Source: Megalonaias nervosa
Lineage: Eukaryota; Mollusca; Bivalvia; Unionida; Unionidae
Length of the DNA stretch: 64,000 nucleotides
Assembly (NCBI GenBank): GCA_016617855.1
Contig: JAECUM010001098.1
Span: 1 to 64,000 of the forward strand
Direction of reading: 5' to 3'
Under the pieces are notes generated by a model, which saw only the letters and a list, made by a program, of their open reading frames with translations, was not told the DNA's origin and did no database searches. The position numbers and the translations under genes were made by a program. Shown here one piece after another: positions 1-11,509 of the stretch (positions within the stretch are counted from its first letter, which is position 1; each line of letters starts with the position of its first letter).

Positions 1-800
1 GATAGGAATTAAAAGGAAAGCCCTTTTAATCAATATCTAGGTTTTTATCTAAGAAAAAAAAACTTAATGGCTACGTGTAACGTTATGCGCAGTTTTCATT
101 TCTTATTTAACAAATTAAAATGAACAATATATTCACATGATTAAGAACTGTGGATCAAGACTACACTGGATTGAGTAAAATCCGTACAAAGGATGCCTGT
201 ACACAAACACAAATAATAGGTAATGGTTTTATTGTTGATAAATCAACAAATTAAGTTTTTTTGTTTTTTTTAAGGAGCGGGAATCTTTTTTCAAAATAAG
301 TAAAAAGTTTTTTCAAAATAAGTAAAAAGTAGTGATCAAATATTTCTTTTCATAAAGAATACAACACATCTTACTAATTATTAAATAGAATTTTGATTCT
401 AACGCTAGTTAGTTCTACCTGAAATTGGTGAAAGTACTGCAATTTGGAAGTCATGCCACGACCATTCTGTGTCCAAATTTGTGTTACAGTGAAGCGTGTT
501 ATAGCGACGTTTCACTAAAAAGTACTTTGTCACGTCTTTATTTAGTACAAGAAGAAAATAATATCTAATTCTTGAACTTAAGGCTCTACAGGAAGAGTCA
601 AATATTCACGTCTGAAACCATTCATCCATTTTGATTTTCAAAATGAAAATATATCATGAATGATGTTTACAGAGTTTACACCAGCATAGTAAATATTCAT
701 GGAAAGTACTGGCAAAATATAAAACATACATGAATATAAAATATATCTGAAACTTTTCAACAAATTAGAAAGCAATTTGTTTATAGTTTTGAACTTTTTT
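1..800. other. gene-free AT-rich DNA
   Basis: I see no coding frame, RNA gene or clear repeat here. Around positions 283-330 a short direct repeat (TTTTTTCAAAATAAGTAAAA) occurs twice. Confidence 0.5.
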
Positions 801-2267
801 ATTATAAAATTGGGATGTAATCCAGGATATGTATAATCTAATCTACCGTAGCTTGATAGATTACGAAATTTTCAAATTGTTTAAAGTAATGACAATAAAG
901 GTTATGTAATTTTACATCATAGTATTCCAAATATTTCAGTATTATTCGATGGAGTAATTTTGTTGTTGACGTTATTGATGATGATGTTGAAATTGAATTT
1001 GACATAAATTTCTTATGTAGTATAACATAATAAATGCTTTAGACTAATAGACGTACATCGGCAATACACGAGGATGTTGTTTATATGCATTTGCGTTCGT
1101 ATGTGTCTGCTTGTCATTGTTTGTATGTATGATGACACTTGTCTTGCCTAAGTCATGCTATATTTGCTTCCACAAAGGGATACATTTGTCTGTGTGTTCA
1201 TTATTCTTTTCTCTTCATTTTCTTGATGGTGCTGCTCCTGATGACGATGAACACACTTCTTGTACACGATACATCAAGCGAATTACTTTGCTAATACAAC
1301 TTTGTATGAAGTCGAAGCAAGGCGACACATACGTTACGCCTATCGGGTTATGATTCCGGAGTCCTTGCCCATGGTCCTGGCGTAGTTGTAGGATGTACAG
1401 ATCGGGGGAGGGGTGAAGAGGGTATAAAAAATTGTTTCAAATTAGGCAATATGTACAAAGTGGGAGATGTATGATGTCAAGCCTTCAAGTAGTAGTAGTC
1501 GTAGAAGTAGTAACTATTATTATTACTGGATAGAAGTTGATTGGATCATCGTAGATGGTTAACGTGCGGAAGAAACAAAGAATGAAAAGAGCTGCAGGAT
1601 GCATCGTATGAAGAAAACACAAAACCCCACAAAACTGAGGTATATACGTCATTTCTTCAGTTTGGAATGAGAAAAATTATGATATTGTATTCAACAAAGC
1701 ACATTTATCATTGTTTATGTCATAGTTTATAACCATTTAGAATGCATCTTTGACGTACTAGCGGATCTTCATTTTACCGTATAAACTAGTTCTGATGTCT
1801 CTTCATTACAAAATTGTGTACAATTTCTTTTACAAATTGCTCTAACAAGTTGAAGCTCCTTGGTGTTATTTTATGTGTAAATTTACCAAATGTAACTACT
1901 GAAATCTAATGTTCCTTTTAAAACTGCATTTATTTCACACCAGTTTTATAATTTCAAACTGCCAAAATGGTATCTGCCTTCTGATCTCTTAAACAGCTGA
2001 AATGTTCGGCATAAAATGGAGAGTTTTTAACATTTATACTGCTTGGATGGCGACAATTAATTTGTTTAATAAAACATTGAGGATACAAATGATGCTATAA
2101 TATTACGAGTTAAATGGACTGTAACTTATTTATTCCTGCGAATTAATTTTTTGTCAAAGATTTTCGGGGTCTATGGTTTTCTTGTAGGTGAAATAAACCG
2201 GAAAATAGAAGAAAAATCGGATATCATTAAACCAAACTTTGCAAGTGGCACTCAAGTTACAAGATTT

Positions 2268-2535
2268 GTCATGGCTATTTATTTGGTAGATACTGTCATA
2301 TGGCTGTTATGGCTGTTTATAGGGTAGATACTGTCATATGGCTGTTATGGCTGTTTCTATTGTGAGACCATAATATGTCCTGTTATGGCTGTTTATAGGG
2401 GAGAGAACGTTTCATGTCTGTTACAGATGTTTACAGGAGAGAGAACGTCATATATCTGTAAAGGCTGTTTACAGAAGAAAGACTGCCATTTCTTGGTAAA
2501 TGGCTGTTTATAGGAGAGTGCCTGTCATATGTAAG
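2268..2535. repeat. minisatellite, about 38-40 bp unit
   Basis: About six or seven degenerate copies of a unit containing GTCATATGGCTGTTATGGCT and TGTTTATAGGGGAGA. The matching place in the second segmental copy (8480-8545) holds only about two units, so the array expanded or contracted after duplication. Confidence 0.75.
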
Positions 2536-2772
2536 CATATAATGCACCCCAGTTTAATAAAGACTGACAACAAATATCAAAGGGACTTATAAAAGCAGTT
2601 GCATTAAAAAAGATTACGACTCGTGCGTAATTACTACAGAGGAAGATCCTGGTTCAAGTTGATGACCCTTAAATTTCATTTGCAATGAACATGTATGAGT
2701 GTATTTAAGCTGTCAGCGACTATGAACGTACACACTAGGAATTGTAATTACACACTTCGGGATAGAGACGAG

Positions 2773-2812
2773 GTATGTATGTATGTATGTATGTATGTAT
2801 GTATGTATGTAT
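2773..2812. repeat. (TATG)n microsatellite
   Basis: About ten uninterrupted GTAT repeats. The sequence that follows (ACTTGGGGAT...ATAGGCTCGATG) resembles that following the (TATG)n at 35620, immediately outside the Polinton right end, so both belong to one repeat family. Confidence 0.8.
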
Positions 2813-2860
2813 GCATGAACGGTAGACTTGGGGATTTAGTATAGGCTCGATGCGCCCTCC

Positions 2861-4950
2861 TGCACGTCGGCAGTGGCGACTATGAAAGGGAACAACCTTT
2901 TAGCAGTAGGATGTTCTGTGACTTTATTCCAAGCGAGGATTTGGACCTTTCTAGAAGAGTCCGGTCGAATGAGAAAATTAATTTGTATGTTATGCATTTT
3001 ACCCGTTCTTTTTTGTAGTCATCCTCGCTAAGTTTGTCTTCTGAGAGTTTTTGCAATATCTTTACCTGTTGTCTTGTGATTCAAGGTGAATATTTACTGT
3101 TGGTTGGAGGAGTTCGTCTTCCTACGGATTTTAACAAGGCTATTGTCTTTACCATCTTTGCTACCTAGCTTTTGTTCGGTACTAAATAGCCAGTATTATG
3201 CTGATGTGTTATCAAATTCTATACATACACTTATTATATTTTGATTTTTTTCTCTTGACACTGTCAGAATCGTGCAATATTTTTTCCATACTACACGGCT
3301 TTATACTGCACGATAAGTGGGTCTAAAAATAGTATCGTGTATTAGGAACTACTTTGTAAACAAACAATGTACTCTCAGGTAGTAGATGCTTTAGCTTTTG
3401 CTTTATTAGATTTGTATATGGATAAACAAAACGAAATGATGTGATATAGCATCTTTTGGGTAATTTTAATTTTAAAAAACATTCATATTTCTCCCAGACT
3501 TGGATTCCAAACAATAAATGACAGAAAAGAAACACAGGTACAATTGATTCAACTCCTCAAATCACATGTACATCGTACGAAATTGACCCTATAAATCTAG
3601 TCCATCATAAGCAGAAAAGCAGAATAGAGTTGGATCGACAGAGAAACAAAATCGATCCATTCAAGACCAATAGGAAAAGTTGTTTCAATGCGCATTAATT
3701 CTCAATATTACTCTAGATTTTAATTTTATGTAGACCAAAACGATAATTTTTTTAAAACTATTGTTGAGCGCGAGACGAAGTTCAAAGGTCGCTGAATGGT
3801 GTAAATAATATTGTTACTATGTATTGATTAATCCAAGGTTGTGTATTTATCTTTGGAATACAGCATAAATTCAATGACTTTTTTCTTGTAGCATAATCAT
3901 TTTACTATTATTATCTTATGGTAGAATTATTTAGAAAAACTCGTTCCTATTTTCCCCATACAAACGCAGTAACCTGTAGATGCATGTGTATGTAGATTAC
4001 CGCTTATTGTTAATACAAATAACAAAACATGACAGAATTCCTTTTGTCATGGACAGTAGTAGTCATATAATACAAAGCGATTTGCAAGATGGACAAAATT
4101 CGTAAATGTGATTTTTAAATCAAAGTAAAACGTGCAACAGTCTATTCATGTTGACTGCTTGAGTTAGTTGCTTTTATGAATGAATAGCAAATATCAGCAG
4201 CCATCGTTGTTGACAGAATTGTTCCACTAACTTTAAATCGCACAACCCTTTCATGCCGAATTTGTTTCAAACGATAATGCACGAGATATACAAACCTTAA
4301 TAAAATAAGTCCAGAAAGTTCTCACACTATTCTCTATGTGTACTAAAATATAAGCCCAGACAGACTGAACGATGTCGTATATAAGAAATATACTTCCTTT
4401 TTATATCATATTTAGTTTTATCTTCTTCGAATAATGTTGCTTTCTCTTAGATTGTGATTATTACATTTTATTAATGATGTGATTGCACTGTGACAAAATG
4501 TATCTTCGTGGCTACCAGTATGTTATTGCAAAGCGTTGACAGGTGTTTTATTTGATATTTTATGATTATTGGTTCTTTGAAATACTTTATCTATACGAAA
4601 TTACGAAAGATAAAGTTAAAAGTGAGCTATGCTCACTGAAATCTCTCAGCGTTTACAATGAGAATATTTTCCTCGCAGTTTCATAACATTATCAGTAAAT
4701 TCTAAAAGTATTGACTTTCTTAAGTAAAATGGTTAACTTTCTGAAATCTAGTTTTCGTTTGTGTTGACTTACTCAGTCTGCATGAACTTACTTGTATGCA
4801 TGTGTCTCTTAGTGTGCTCTAGAAAGAAGTTCTTCAGAATTAAGATCTTGTAATAAAATACAGAATAAAATTGATTTTGGATAACAAATTGAGTTTAGAG
4901 TTGGGAATTTTTATTTCATATTTTTTATTTTCTACTGAAGGACTATGTTT
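2861..4950. other. gene-free stretch
   Basis: Only short chance frames are present. I recognise no repeat or RNA gene. Confidence 0.45.
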
Positions 4951-4953
4951 TTC

Positions 4954-5259
4954 GACCGCTCCGATGGCCTAGTGGTAGAGCGTCCGCCTCGGATGCGGGA
5001 GGTCGCGGGTTAGAACCCCGGCCGAGTCATACCAAAGATTTAAAAAAAGGTACTAACAGCTGCCTCGCTTGGCGCTCAGCATTAAGCGGTTAGTGTTAGG
5101 ACTGGTCGGCCTCGTGTCAGGATAATGTGACTGGGTGGGACATCATGCTACATGCCTGCGGCATGATGCCCCGGTGCTAAACATCACTATAAACTGTCAT
5201 ACTGCAGACATCGCAGCGATATGACTGAAAAATTGTTAAAGCTACGTTAAAAATCCAAA

Positions 5260-5301
<42 letters not shown>
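4954..5301 (+). mobile_element. tRNA-derived SINE, family 1
   Basis: The head is tRNA-like: box A region TGGCCTAGTGGTAGAGCG, an anticodon arm with loop CTCGGAT, and box B region CGCGGGTTAGAACCCC. A body of about 250 bp follows, with the hairpin CATGCCTGCGGCATG, and the element ends in a (CA)n tail at 5263-5300. Nearly the same sequence occurs on the minus strand at 6401-6762 and on the plus strand at 62636-62973, with a fragment near 39330. Transcription would be by RNA polymerase III from the internal boxes, with mobilisation by a partner LINE. The anticodon loop reads CGG, which would fit a tRNA-Pro origin (inference). Confidence 0.85.
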
Positions 5302-5389
5302 TGTTTTTCAGCAAAATTTGAGTTGTGTGGTGCAACCTTTTAAAAATTTGTTTGGGTGGCCTCCGATTGTTCAGAAAACAAAACAAAAC

Positions 5390-5830
5390 AACAACGAAAC
5401 ATTTGGATGGATTATTGGTGACCTAAGATTGTCAGAAAACAATTTAATAGGGGTTGGTGGCCCATGATTTTCAGAAAAAAAGTTGCTAGGGGATTTGTGG
5501 CCAAGATTTTCTGGAAACAACTTTGGTTGCGGATTGGTGACCTAGGAATTTTCAAAAATAAATTCTGGTATGGTGGCATGGGATTGTTTTTAAAAAAATG
5601 GCGGAGTGTTGGTGAGCAGAGGTTTTCAGAAAACATATTTGGTAGGGTTGGCAGACTAGGATTTTCAGAAAACAAAATTGGTAGAATTGATTGAGGATTG
5701 GTGTCCCAGGATTTTCAGATAAAAATTTGGTAGAGGTTTGCTATACTAGGATTTTCAAAAAATAAATTTTGTGGAGCATTGGTAGTATAAGACTAAGTTA
5801 CAAATTTTGTGGGGGATTGGTTGCCTATGT
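5390..5830. repeat. degenerate minisatellite, about 45-60 bp unit
   Basis: Repeated blocks of the form GATTGGTG-CC-TAGGATTTTCAGAAAA followed by an A/T-rich piece and GGTAGGG. About eight diverged copies occur. Open frames across it on both strands are products of the repeat, not genes. Confidence 0.75.
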
Positions 5831-6397
5831 TTGGTATGTGACATAGGAGTTAAAAGATAAATATATTCGTGGTTTGTTGGGAGGTTTATGATTTTCAAGC
5901 AAAATTTAGATGTGCGTGTTCTTGTAAGGGGAGGACGTTACAGTTGTTTAAAAACCAAATTAATAAATCGGGGTGTAGTCCAGGACATGTATAACCTAAT
6001 ATACCGTAGCATGATCGATTACGAAATTTTCAAATTGTTTAAAGCAATGACAATAAAGATTACAACATATTCGAACATTTCTTAATTAAACTTTGTATGA
6101 CGTCACAACAGGGCGACATATAAGTTGCTCGTTTCGGGTTATGACTCTGGAGTCCTTACTTGTGGGATGGTGGTGGTTTTAGGTTAGAAATGTCGGGAGA
6201 GGGGTACAGTGGGTATATAAAATATTCTCAAATTAGGCCACATGTACAAAGTGTACTACTTCAAGTAGCAGTAGCTACAGAAGTATTCGTAGATGTAGCT
6301 GTAGTCCTAGAAGCAGCAGGACTGGTAGAAGTAGTGGTATTCGCAGATGAAGTTGTAGTCCTAGAAATAGTAGTAGTAGTAGTAGTAGTCATGGGAG

Positions 6398-6400
<3 letters not shown>

Positions 6401-6453
<53 letters not shown>

Positions 6454-6762
6454 TTTGGATTTTTAACGTAGCTTTAACAATTTTTCAGTCATATCGCTAC
6501 GATGGCTGCAGTGTGGCAGTATATAATGATGTCTAGCATTGGGGCATCGTACCGCAGACATGTATCATGATGTCCCACCCAGTCACATTATCCTGACACG
6601 AGGCCGACCAGTCCTAACACTGACCGCTTAATGCTGAGCACCAAGCGAGGCAACTGTTAGTACCATTTTTATAAGTCTTTGGTATGACTCGGCCGGGGTT
6701 CTAACCCGCGATCTCCCGCATCCGAGGCGGACGCTCTAACCTCTAGGCCACCGGAGCGGTCA
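6401..6762 (-). mobile_element. tRNA-derived SINE, family 1, inverted copy
   Basis: Reverse-strand copy of the SINE at 4954. The (GT)n at 6401-6452 is the CA tail, and the tRNA-like head ends at the right. The insertion sits inside the triplet tract, and similar sequence (GTCATGGGAGTAG on the left, GTCATAGAAGTAG on the right) flanks it as a likely target-site duplication with one or two changes. Confidence 0.85.
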
Positions 6763-8698
6763 TAGAAGTAGTAGTAGTAGTAGTTGTTGTTGTAACAGTA
6801 GTAGTTGTTGTAGAAATAGTAGTAGTTGTAGAATTAGTGATAGTCGTAGAAGTAGTAGTAGTCACAGAAGCAGTGACTGTCGTAGAAGCAGTGGTTTTCG
6901 TAGAAGCAGTAGTAGCTGTAGAAGAATCGGTAGTCGTTGAAGTAGTAGTTGTTATTGTCATTATTAATGGATAGAAGTTCACTGGACTATCATATAGGGT
7001 GATCGTGCAGAAGAAACAAGAATGGAAAGAGCTGTGGCAAGCTTCGTATAAAGAAACATACATAAAATCCGCACCATATTAGTATTTACGTAATTTCCCC
7101 AGTTTTGAATGAGAAAATTAATTACAAGTCATTGTTTAGACCTTTTGGCTGGCATCCTTGTCATAGAAACGGATGATCATTATATCGTATAAGCCAGTTC
7201 CGATATCTCTTATTTACAATATTGTATACAATGGTGGTTTTTTTATTATAAAAAAATTGCTCTTACACTTTGATGATCCTTTGTGTTATTTCATGGCTGG
7301 CATGAATGTAGGATTTGCAACATGTTATTATGTGTAAATTTACAAAATGTAACTACTGAACCTTTTAAAAATTATATTTATCTGACATCAGTTTTACAAC
7401 TTCAAACTGCGAAGACCGTAACCTGACTCCAGATTCACAAAACATCTGAAATATTCCTCTCCACACTGAGAATTTCGAATATTTATACTGCTTGGATGGC
7501 GACAAAGACGTTTTTTAATCAAACATTTAAACATTAAAATGCAGTCATAATATTACGAGTCAACTGGATCGTGGCTTGTTTTCTTCCTGCAAACTGCTTC
7601 TTTGTTTTTTTGCTAAAGTATTGTAATAAATTTGTAGTGGTTATAGCACCCCGTTTAAGGAATTCTTAGATTTGTGTGATTTTACTTGTTTGATTATTGG
7701 TATTCGGTGCAATGGAAATATTCCTTAGCCCGAAATAATTAGCCAATTACTAGGAGCAAACGTAACGGAGAGAAAGTGTTAGTGAGTTTCCATGATGCCA
7801 TGGTCAATTAGTAGTGAATTCAGACCTTAACAGCATGACTGTCCCTGAATAATGTAGTCCCTAATAAAATCTAGTAGTGTACCTTGGTGTTGTGACTGCA
7901 GTGGCAGTATTTACGGTAGGAAACCGGTAAATTACACAAGAAGGGACTCTGCAGATACCGTTTATGTCGCCATGTTGGCAAATGTGATGTAGTTGTATTG
8001 GCGTAATGTGCCTTGGAACCATGGATTGACTGGCCTAAGGTGGCGTAGTTAAAATAGTTCCCTGAGTTAGGGGATAGTTGTAGAGTTTCTACGGCGTGAA
8101 CTGCTGACGGTACGGAAAGTTGATGAAGGGAAACTATGCAAACGTGCGGTTGATAGATATTTGGATAGTTGGGAAATTTGTGGTTTTACATTAGAGTAAA
8201 ATTTATGCATAGAATGGACACGTCTGACTTTCTAACTTACAACTGAAGTTGTATAGAAGTCTTTGGAAATTTGGGGTAAACTTATGACTTCTAGCGGGAA
8301 TCGCGCCAGGGTTTGACACCGCTCGGTCAAGCAAAGACCCCTGGCTTGTAACAGTATTTTCAGTGTATGGTGTTTTTGTAGTTTAAATAAACCGGAAAAT
8401 CGGGAGAAAAAGAAATGGAGTTCATGTAACCAATTACGTGCCGCTCTAGTTAAAAGATTTGTATTCTTTTTTGCTGTTTATATGGGAGAAGCTGTCATTT
8501 GTCTGTTATGGCTGTTTATAGGGGAGAGAACGTCATATGTCGGAATATAATGCGCCCAAGTTCCATATAGGATGACGAGAGAAATATCAAAGTCACATAT
8601 AACGCCCTTGCATAAATATGACGAACTGTACGTAATTACCAGAAGGAAGATCCTGGTTTCGGTTGATGGCCCTTAATTTTCATTGGCAATGAATACGC

Positions 8699-8702
<4 letters not shown>

Positions 8703-8757
<55 letters not shown>

Positions 8758-8774
8758 TATATATATATATATAA
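8703..8774. repeat. (TA)n microsatellite
   Basis: About 35 TA units with one GATATA interruption. Frames reading YIYIYI through it are artefacts. Confidence 0.9.
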
Positions 8775-8860
8775 AAGCTGTCAGAGACTATTAACGTACA
8801 CACTGGGAGCTGGTTATAAATACACACTTCGTAGTAAAGATGGGGTATGTATTGTTACGT

Positions 8861-9767
8861 CCTAGGGGTTTAAACTGTGTAGAAAGAAAAGATAAAACCC
8901 AAAAAGAAATTTTCCAAAATATTTATTTATTTCCCTGAAATACAAAAAAAATCAAATAAAGTGAAAGAATTTAAAGATAAGTTACAGAATGGTATGAAAT
9001 CCTATAATATTTCCTAAATGTACTATCAATTTCACAGTAATGCGGAAACGATCCAAAGGTATTCCGAAATGAAGCTTCTAATGTGCCTATGTGCTAGTAC
9101 CACTGAATCAAATGAAGTAACTATCCCAAATGTCCTTGAATGTTTCACGTATTTTAACTAAAATAAGTATCCAAGTTCTTGAATAATTCACAACAATCCA
9201 GCAAGGTACTGTCTGTTTAGAATAAGTTGTTTCCTTTCTGTAATTTCAAGGAAAAAATGAGTAAATCAAATTTCATCTCCGACTCTTACAAGTCTGAAAT
9301 ATAACTGAAAATGAAACGCTGCATATTTAATTATTTTACACAGATACTACATACGCATCAAATCAATAATTCTGAATCACTTGAAAAGATTCCATGTATT
9401 TAAATTATTCTGTGTTACGAAATGTCTTTAACAGTCATTATTTCAATTTTTTAATAATTGAGCTAATCAGCGACTTGGGCATGCATGACAGCTCTAGAGT
9501 ACAGATGTTATCCTAGGGTCACGTGATGTTGACATGACCCCATTCACTATTTTGTAACGTACTTTGACCAAATTAGTTGTTGACTTGAGCTTGGTAATAA
9601 CATTGATTTATGAATGTGGAAAGTATATACATGTACTTCTCTTATAGTATAGGCCAGCCACAGAATTAAAGATTTAAAAAATATGTCATTAGCCCAAATG
9701 ACATTTTAAAAAAAAATATATATTATAAAATAATATATTATATAGAGATGTATGTATGTTTGTATGT
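8861..9767. other. gene-free flank left of the Polinton
   Basis: Nothing recognisable apart from A/T-rich sequence and a short TATG/TTTG tract (9749-9767) that abuts the left terminus of the Polinton. Confidence 0.5.
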
Positions 9768-9944
9768 AGTGAAGGGGGATACTTTAGGGCATATGAGACC
9801 AAAGAAGGAAAAATACCCTGGGACGATAAAGGGCAAAGATGGACAGGGACAAGGGGAATGAGCATGACAAGATCCCCCCTAGGACAATATAGGGACAAGA
9901 TGGATAGGGTTCATACACATATATGGCAAAGTGTTTTTGAATAT

Positions 9945-9953
9945 ATCTTTTCG
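9945..9953 (-). promoter_or_regulatory. purine-rich element downstream of the gene A stem-loop
   Basis: On the minus strand CGAAAAGAT starts about 12 nt after the stem-loop at 9966-9981. In metazoan histone genes a purine-rich site that pairs with U7 snRNA lies at this distance. The same GAAAAG core follows the stem-loops of genes B, C and E. Confidence 0.45.
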
Positions 9954-9965
9954 AGGCATATGAGT

Positions 9966-9981
9966 GGCCCTGAAAAGGGCC
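9966..9981 (-). terminator. histone-type 3-prime stem-loop, gene A / left TIR
   Basis: The minus strand reads GGCCCTTTTCAGGGCC: a 6-bp stem with loop TTTC, preceded by CCCAAA and followed by ACT. This fits the metazoan histone mRNA stem-loop pattern GGYYYUUHUHARRRCC at every position. It lies about 33 nt after the last likely stop of gene A. Confidence 0.7.
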
Positions 9982-10013
9982 TTTGGGTTCTTCTATTTTC
10001 TCCAGTTCTTCCA

Positions 10014-10573
10014 CTAGCTTCTCACTTTCTCTATGATTTCTTTCTTCTTCTTTTCCTTCTCTGGCATCCAGTCAGGATGTCCCATGGATCTAAATTTTTC
10101 TTGCACTTTCATCCAGTTTTGATTCAGTCTCTCAAACTCTTCTTTTTCTTTATGTTTTCTTTGTCCTTTCTCTCTTTTGCCCAGGTCTCTTTGATTTTCT
10201 TTACCTCTCTTTCCATCACCTTTCTCATCACGTCTTCAGCTTTCTTTTATTGGTTTAATCCACACTGGACAAAAGACCACTCTGTGAAATTTGCTAGGTC
10301 TTCTAAAATGCAATTCACTTGGATGACATTATCAAGGGCCTCCTTCAATGTCCCCACTCTCACATATTTAGGATGGATGAAGCCTCTTAATTTCTTCACT
10401 TCCTCCTCTATCATGCCTTTCACCAGATCCATGGCTACTTTCAGGCTGGTGACTTGACTTGTTACAAAGTCTTTGGTAACTGGATACCTCCATTCTTTTT
10501 CAAGTCTTTCCACCACGTAGGCTGCATCCACCATCCAGTACCAACTGTCTTTCAATTTATTAAACAAATCCAT
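10014..10573 (-). pseudogene. Polinton accessory gene A, helical/coiled-coil protein (broken)
   Basis: I do not recognise the family. The ATG at 10573 opens 108 codons (start MDLFNKLKDSWYW) that end in a TAA at 10247. An alternative frame then continues with a Lys/Glu-rich coiled-coil segment (for example KEIIEKVRS) to a stop at 10014, so one nonsense codon and one frameshift are likely. The start is favoured because a palindromic leader (10579-10592) like those of genes B and C lies just upstream. Its TATA box and upstream box are about 8.9 kb away at 19501-19540, beyond the nested LINE. A histone-type stem-loop follows at 9966. The role is unknown. Confidence 0.65.
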
Positions 10574-10578
10574 CTTGT

Positions 10579-10592
10579 GTCGACTAGTCAAC
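10579..10592 (-). promoter_or_regulatory. palindromic leader motif, gene A
   Basis: GTCGACTAGTCAAC (plus-strand text), a near-perfect GTTGAC-NN-GTCAAC palindrome 5 bp upstream of the ATG. Genes B (20743-20756) and C (21451-21464) have the same motif 8 bp upstream of their ATGs, followed further upstream by a shared CAGTCTGGCTA-like stretch. Confidence 0.6.
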
Positions 10593-10632
10593 GATGTGTA
10601 GCCAGACTGTACCTACTTACATTTGGATTTAA

Positions 10633-10750
10633 GTGGTGTGCGCCCGTTCGGGCATGTACCACTGGCTAATGTCCGCAAAGCGGACTGCTAAATTTTCCTG
10701 GGGGAAGGAATAGGAGCCTCATCCCCCAGGCTTTAATGTTCTCAAAGAGA
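10633..10750 (-). repeat. LINE 3-prime hairpin series, copy 1
   Basis: Four hairpins in a row: 10633-10662 (closing stem GTGGT/ACCAC, inner stem GCCCG/CGGGC on the minus strand), 10671-10685 (GTCCGC-AAA-GCGGAC), 10697-10730 (CCTGGGGG...CCCCCAGG) and about 10740-10750 (TCTC-AAA-GAGA). The same series, with compensating base changes, recurs at 10937-11057. Confidence 0.75.
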
Positions 10751-10936
10751 GCTGTTAGTTAGCCTACAGGTTGTGGGACAACTAAGTCCCAAACGACCTA
10801 CACTAGCTGGTGAATTGACTTGAATAATGAAGAGTAAAGTGCGAAACTTTTAACCTCATCAGCACACTCCTCAATGTAAGAGGAGACTCGTTGGCATACA
10901 GGTATTACCGACTGACTTACTTACTTTGAAATTATA

Positions 10937-11057
10937 GTGGCGTGCGCACATTTTGTGCATGTGCCACTGTTTAATGCCTGCATGGCAGGCTGTTAAATAT
11001 TCCTGGGGGAGGGTATAAGTGCCGCCTCCCCCAGGCTTTAATGCACTCAATGAGTGC
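10937..11057 (-). repeat. LINE 3-prime hairpin series, copy 2
   Basis: Hairpins at 10937-10967 (GTGGC/GCCAC with inner GCACA/TGTGC), 10976-10990 (GCCTGC-ATG-GCAGGC), 11002-11035 (CCTGGGGGAGG...CCTCCCCCAGG) and 11043-11057 (GCACTC-AAT-GAGTGC). Each matches one in copy 1 in place and size, but several stems differ at both paired positions. The GTAA/GTCA tail sequence follows on the minus strand at 10905-10925. Confidence 0.75.
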
Positions 11058-11509
11058 TTCTAAATGAGCCGTCAGGCAGCTGAACGGTATCTGGAATGTT
11101 CCATGCTCGCCTGATTGGTTGGCTTGTTCGAGTGGGAATAGACCCATTACACACTCATTTTTCAGTCACTTGTACCAATCGGTGAGTGGGATTTGAGGCA
11201 CGCACTCAGTTTTGCTATGAGAGTTTTAGTGCATGCACTGCACGCTGCTAAATGATTGTCCGGAATTGGAAAAGTGAGCTACAGTACAGTACAACGTCGC
11301 CCAAGAAGCCGGGAGAGGGCCGCCAAACCTCACCGGAAGGCTCTCGCAGTTGCTGGGTTATTGATCCGGGTTGAAGTTTTTTCGAATTTTGAATGTCCGG
11401 TAATTTAATGTCGAAAGATGAAGAATTTGGAGTATATTCTGTGCTGTTTATGAGGCGGAGATTTCTAAGTACCTCTGATGACAGTCATTAGTATGTTAAT
11501 TGTATATTT

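Larger units (their letters stand above)
805..2860. repeat. segmental duplication, copy 1
   Basis: This stretch aligns with 5965-8860. Shared landmarks in the same order are the block around 820-900 (GATTACGAAATTTTCAAATT, also at 6018), the GTAGAAGTAG-rich tract near 1490 (also near 6930), the GAAGAAACAA/GAGCTG block near 1570 (also near 7010), the AATAAACCGGAAAAT block near 2193 (also near 8385), and the GTACACACT...TACACACTTCG block near 2728 (also near 8795). No gene is visible. Copy 2 contains a SINE and an extra block of about 730 bp that are missing here. Confidence 0.75.
5965..8860. repeat. segmental duplication, copy 2
   Basis: Second copy of the unit at 805-2860. Differences are an expanded GTA/GTAGAA triplet region (6250-6400 and 6765-6960), a family-1 SINE inserted inside that triplet tract, and an extra block at about 7620-8345 with no counterpart in copy 1. 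The extra block shows no frame I recognise. Confidence 0.7.
9768..9994. repeat. Polinton left terminal inverted repeat
   Basis: Begins AGTGAAGGGGGATACTTTAG and matches the reverse complement of 35337-35613. The AG...CT ends fit Polinton termini. Inside are short direct repeats of GGGACAATATAGGG type and ATGAGACCAAAGAAGG. The inner end carries the perfect hairpin GGCCCTGAAAAGGGCC. The right repeat is about 50 bp longer owing to an internal duplication of the ACCAAAGAAGG block. The two repeats differ at scattered sites, so this is not a recent insertion. Confidence 0.9.

Noticed and set aside
4954..5030. A tRNA gene (Pro-like anticodon loop CTCGGAT).
   Set aside because: The cloverleaf is imperfect and the same head recurs in three SINE copies with a common body and CA tail.
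9756..10457. 233-codon plus-strand frame.
   Set aside because: It runs through the TIR and is antisense to accessory gene A.
10820..10900. CTGATGAG on the minus strand near 10861 suggested a hammerhead ribozyme in the LINE tail region.
   Set aside because: The required CGAAA is on the opposite strand; the sequence instead forms a simple hairpin (GTGC...GCAC).
11280..11350. A GC-rich stretch with GAGAG/CTCTC pairing and CCTCACC suggested an HDV-like ribozyme.
   Set aside because: I could not lay out the nested double-pseudoknot stems; pairing explains only one hairpin.
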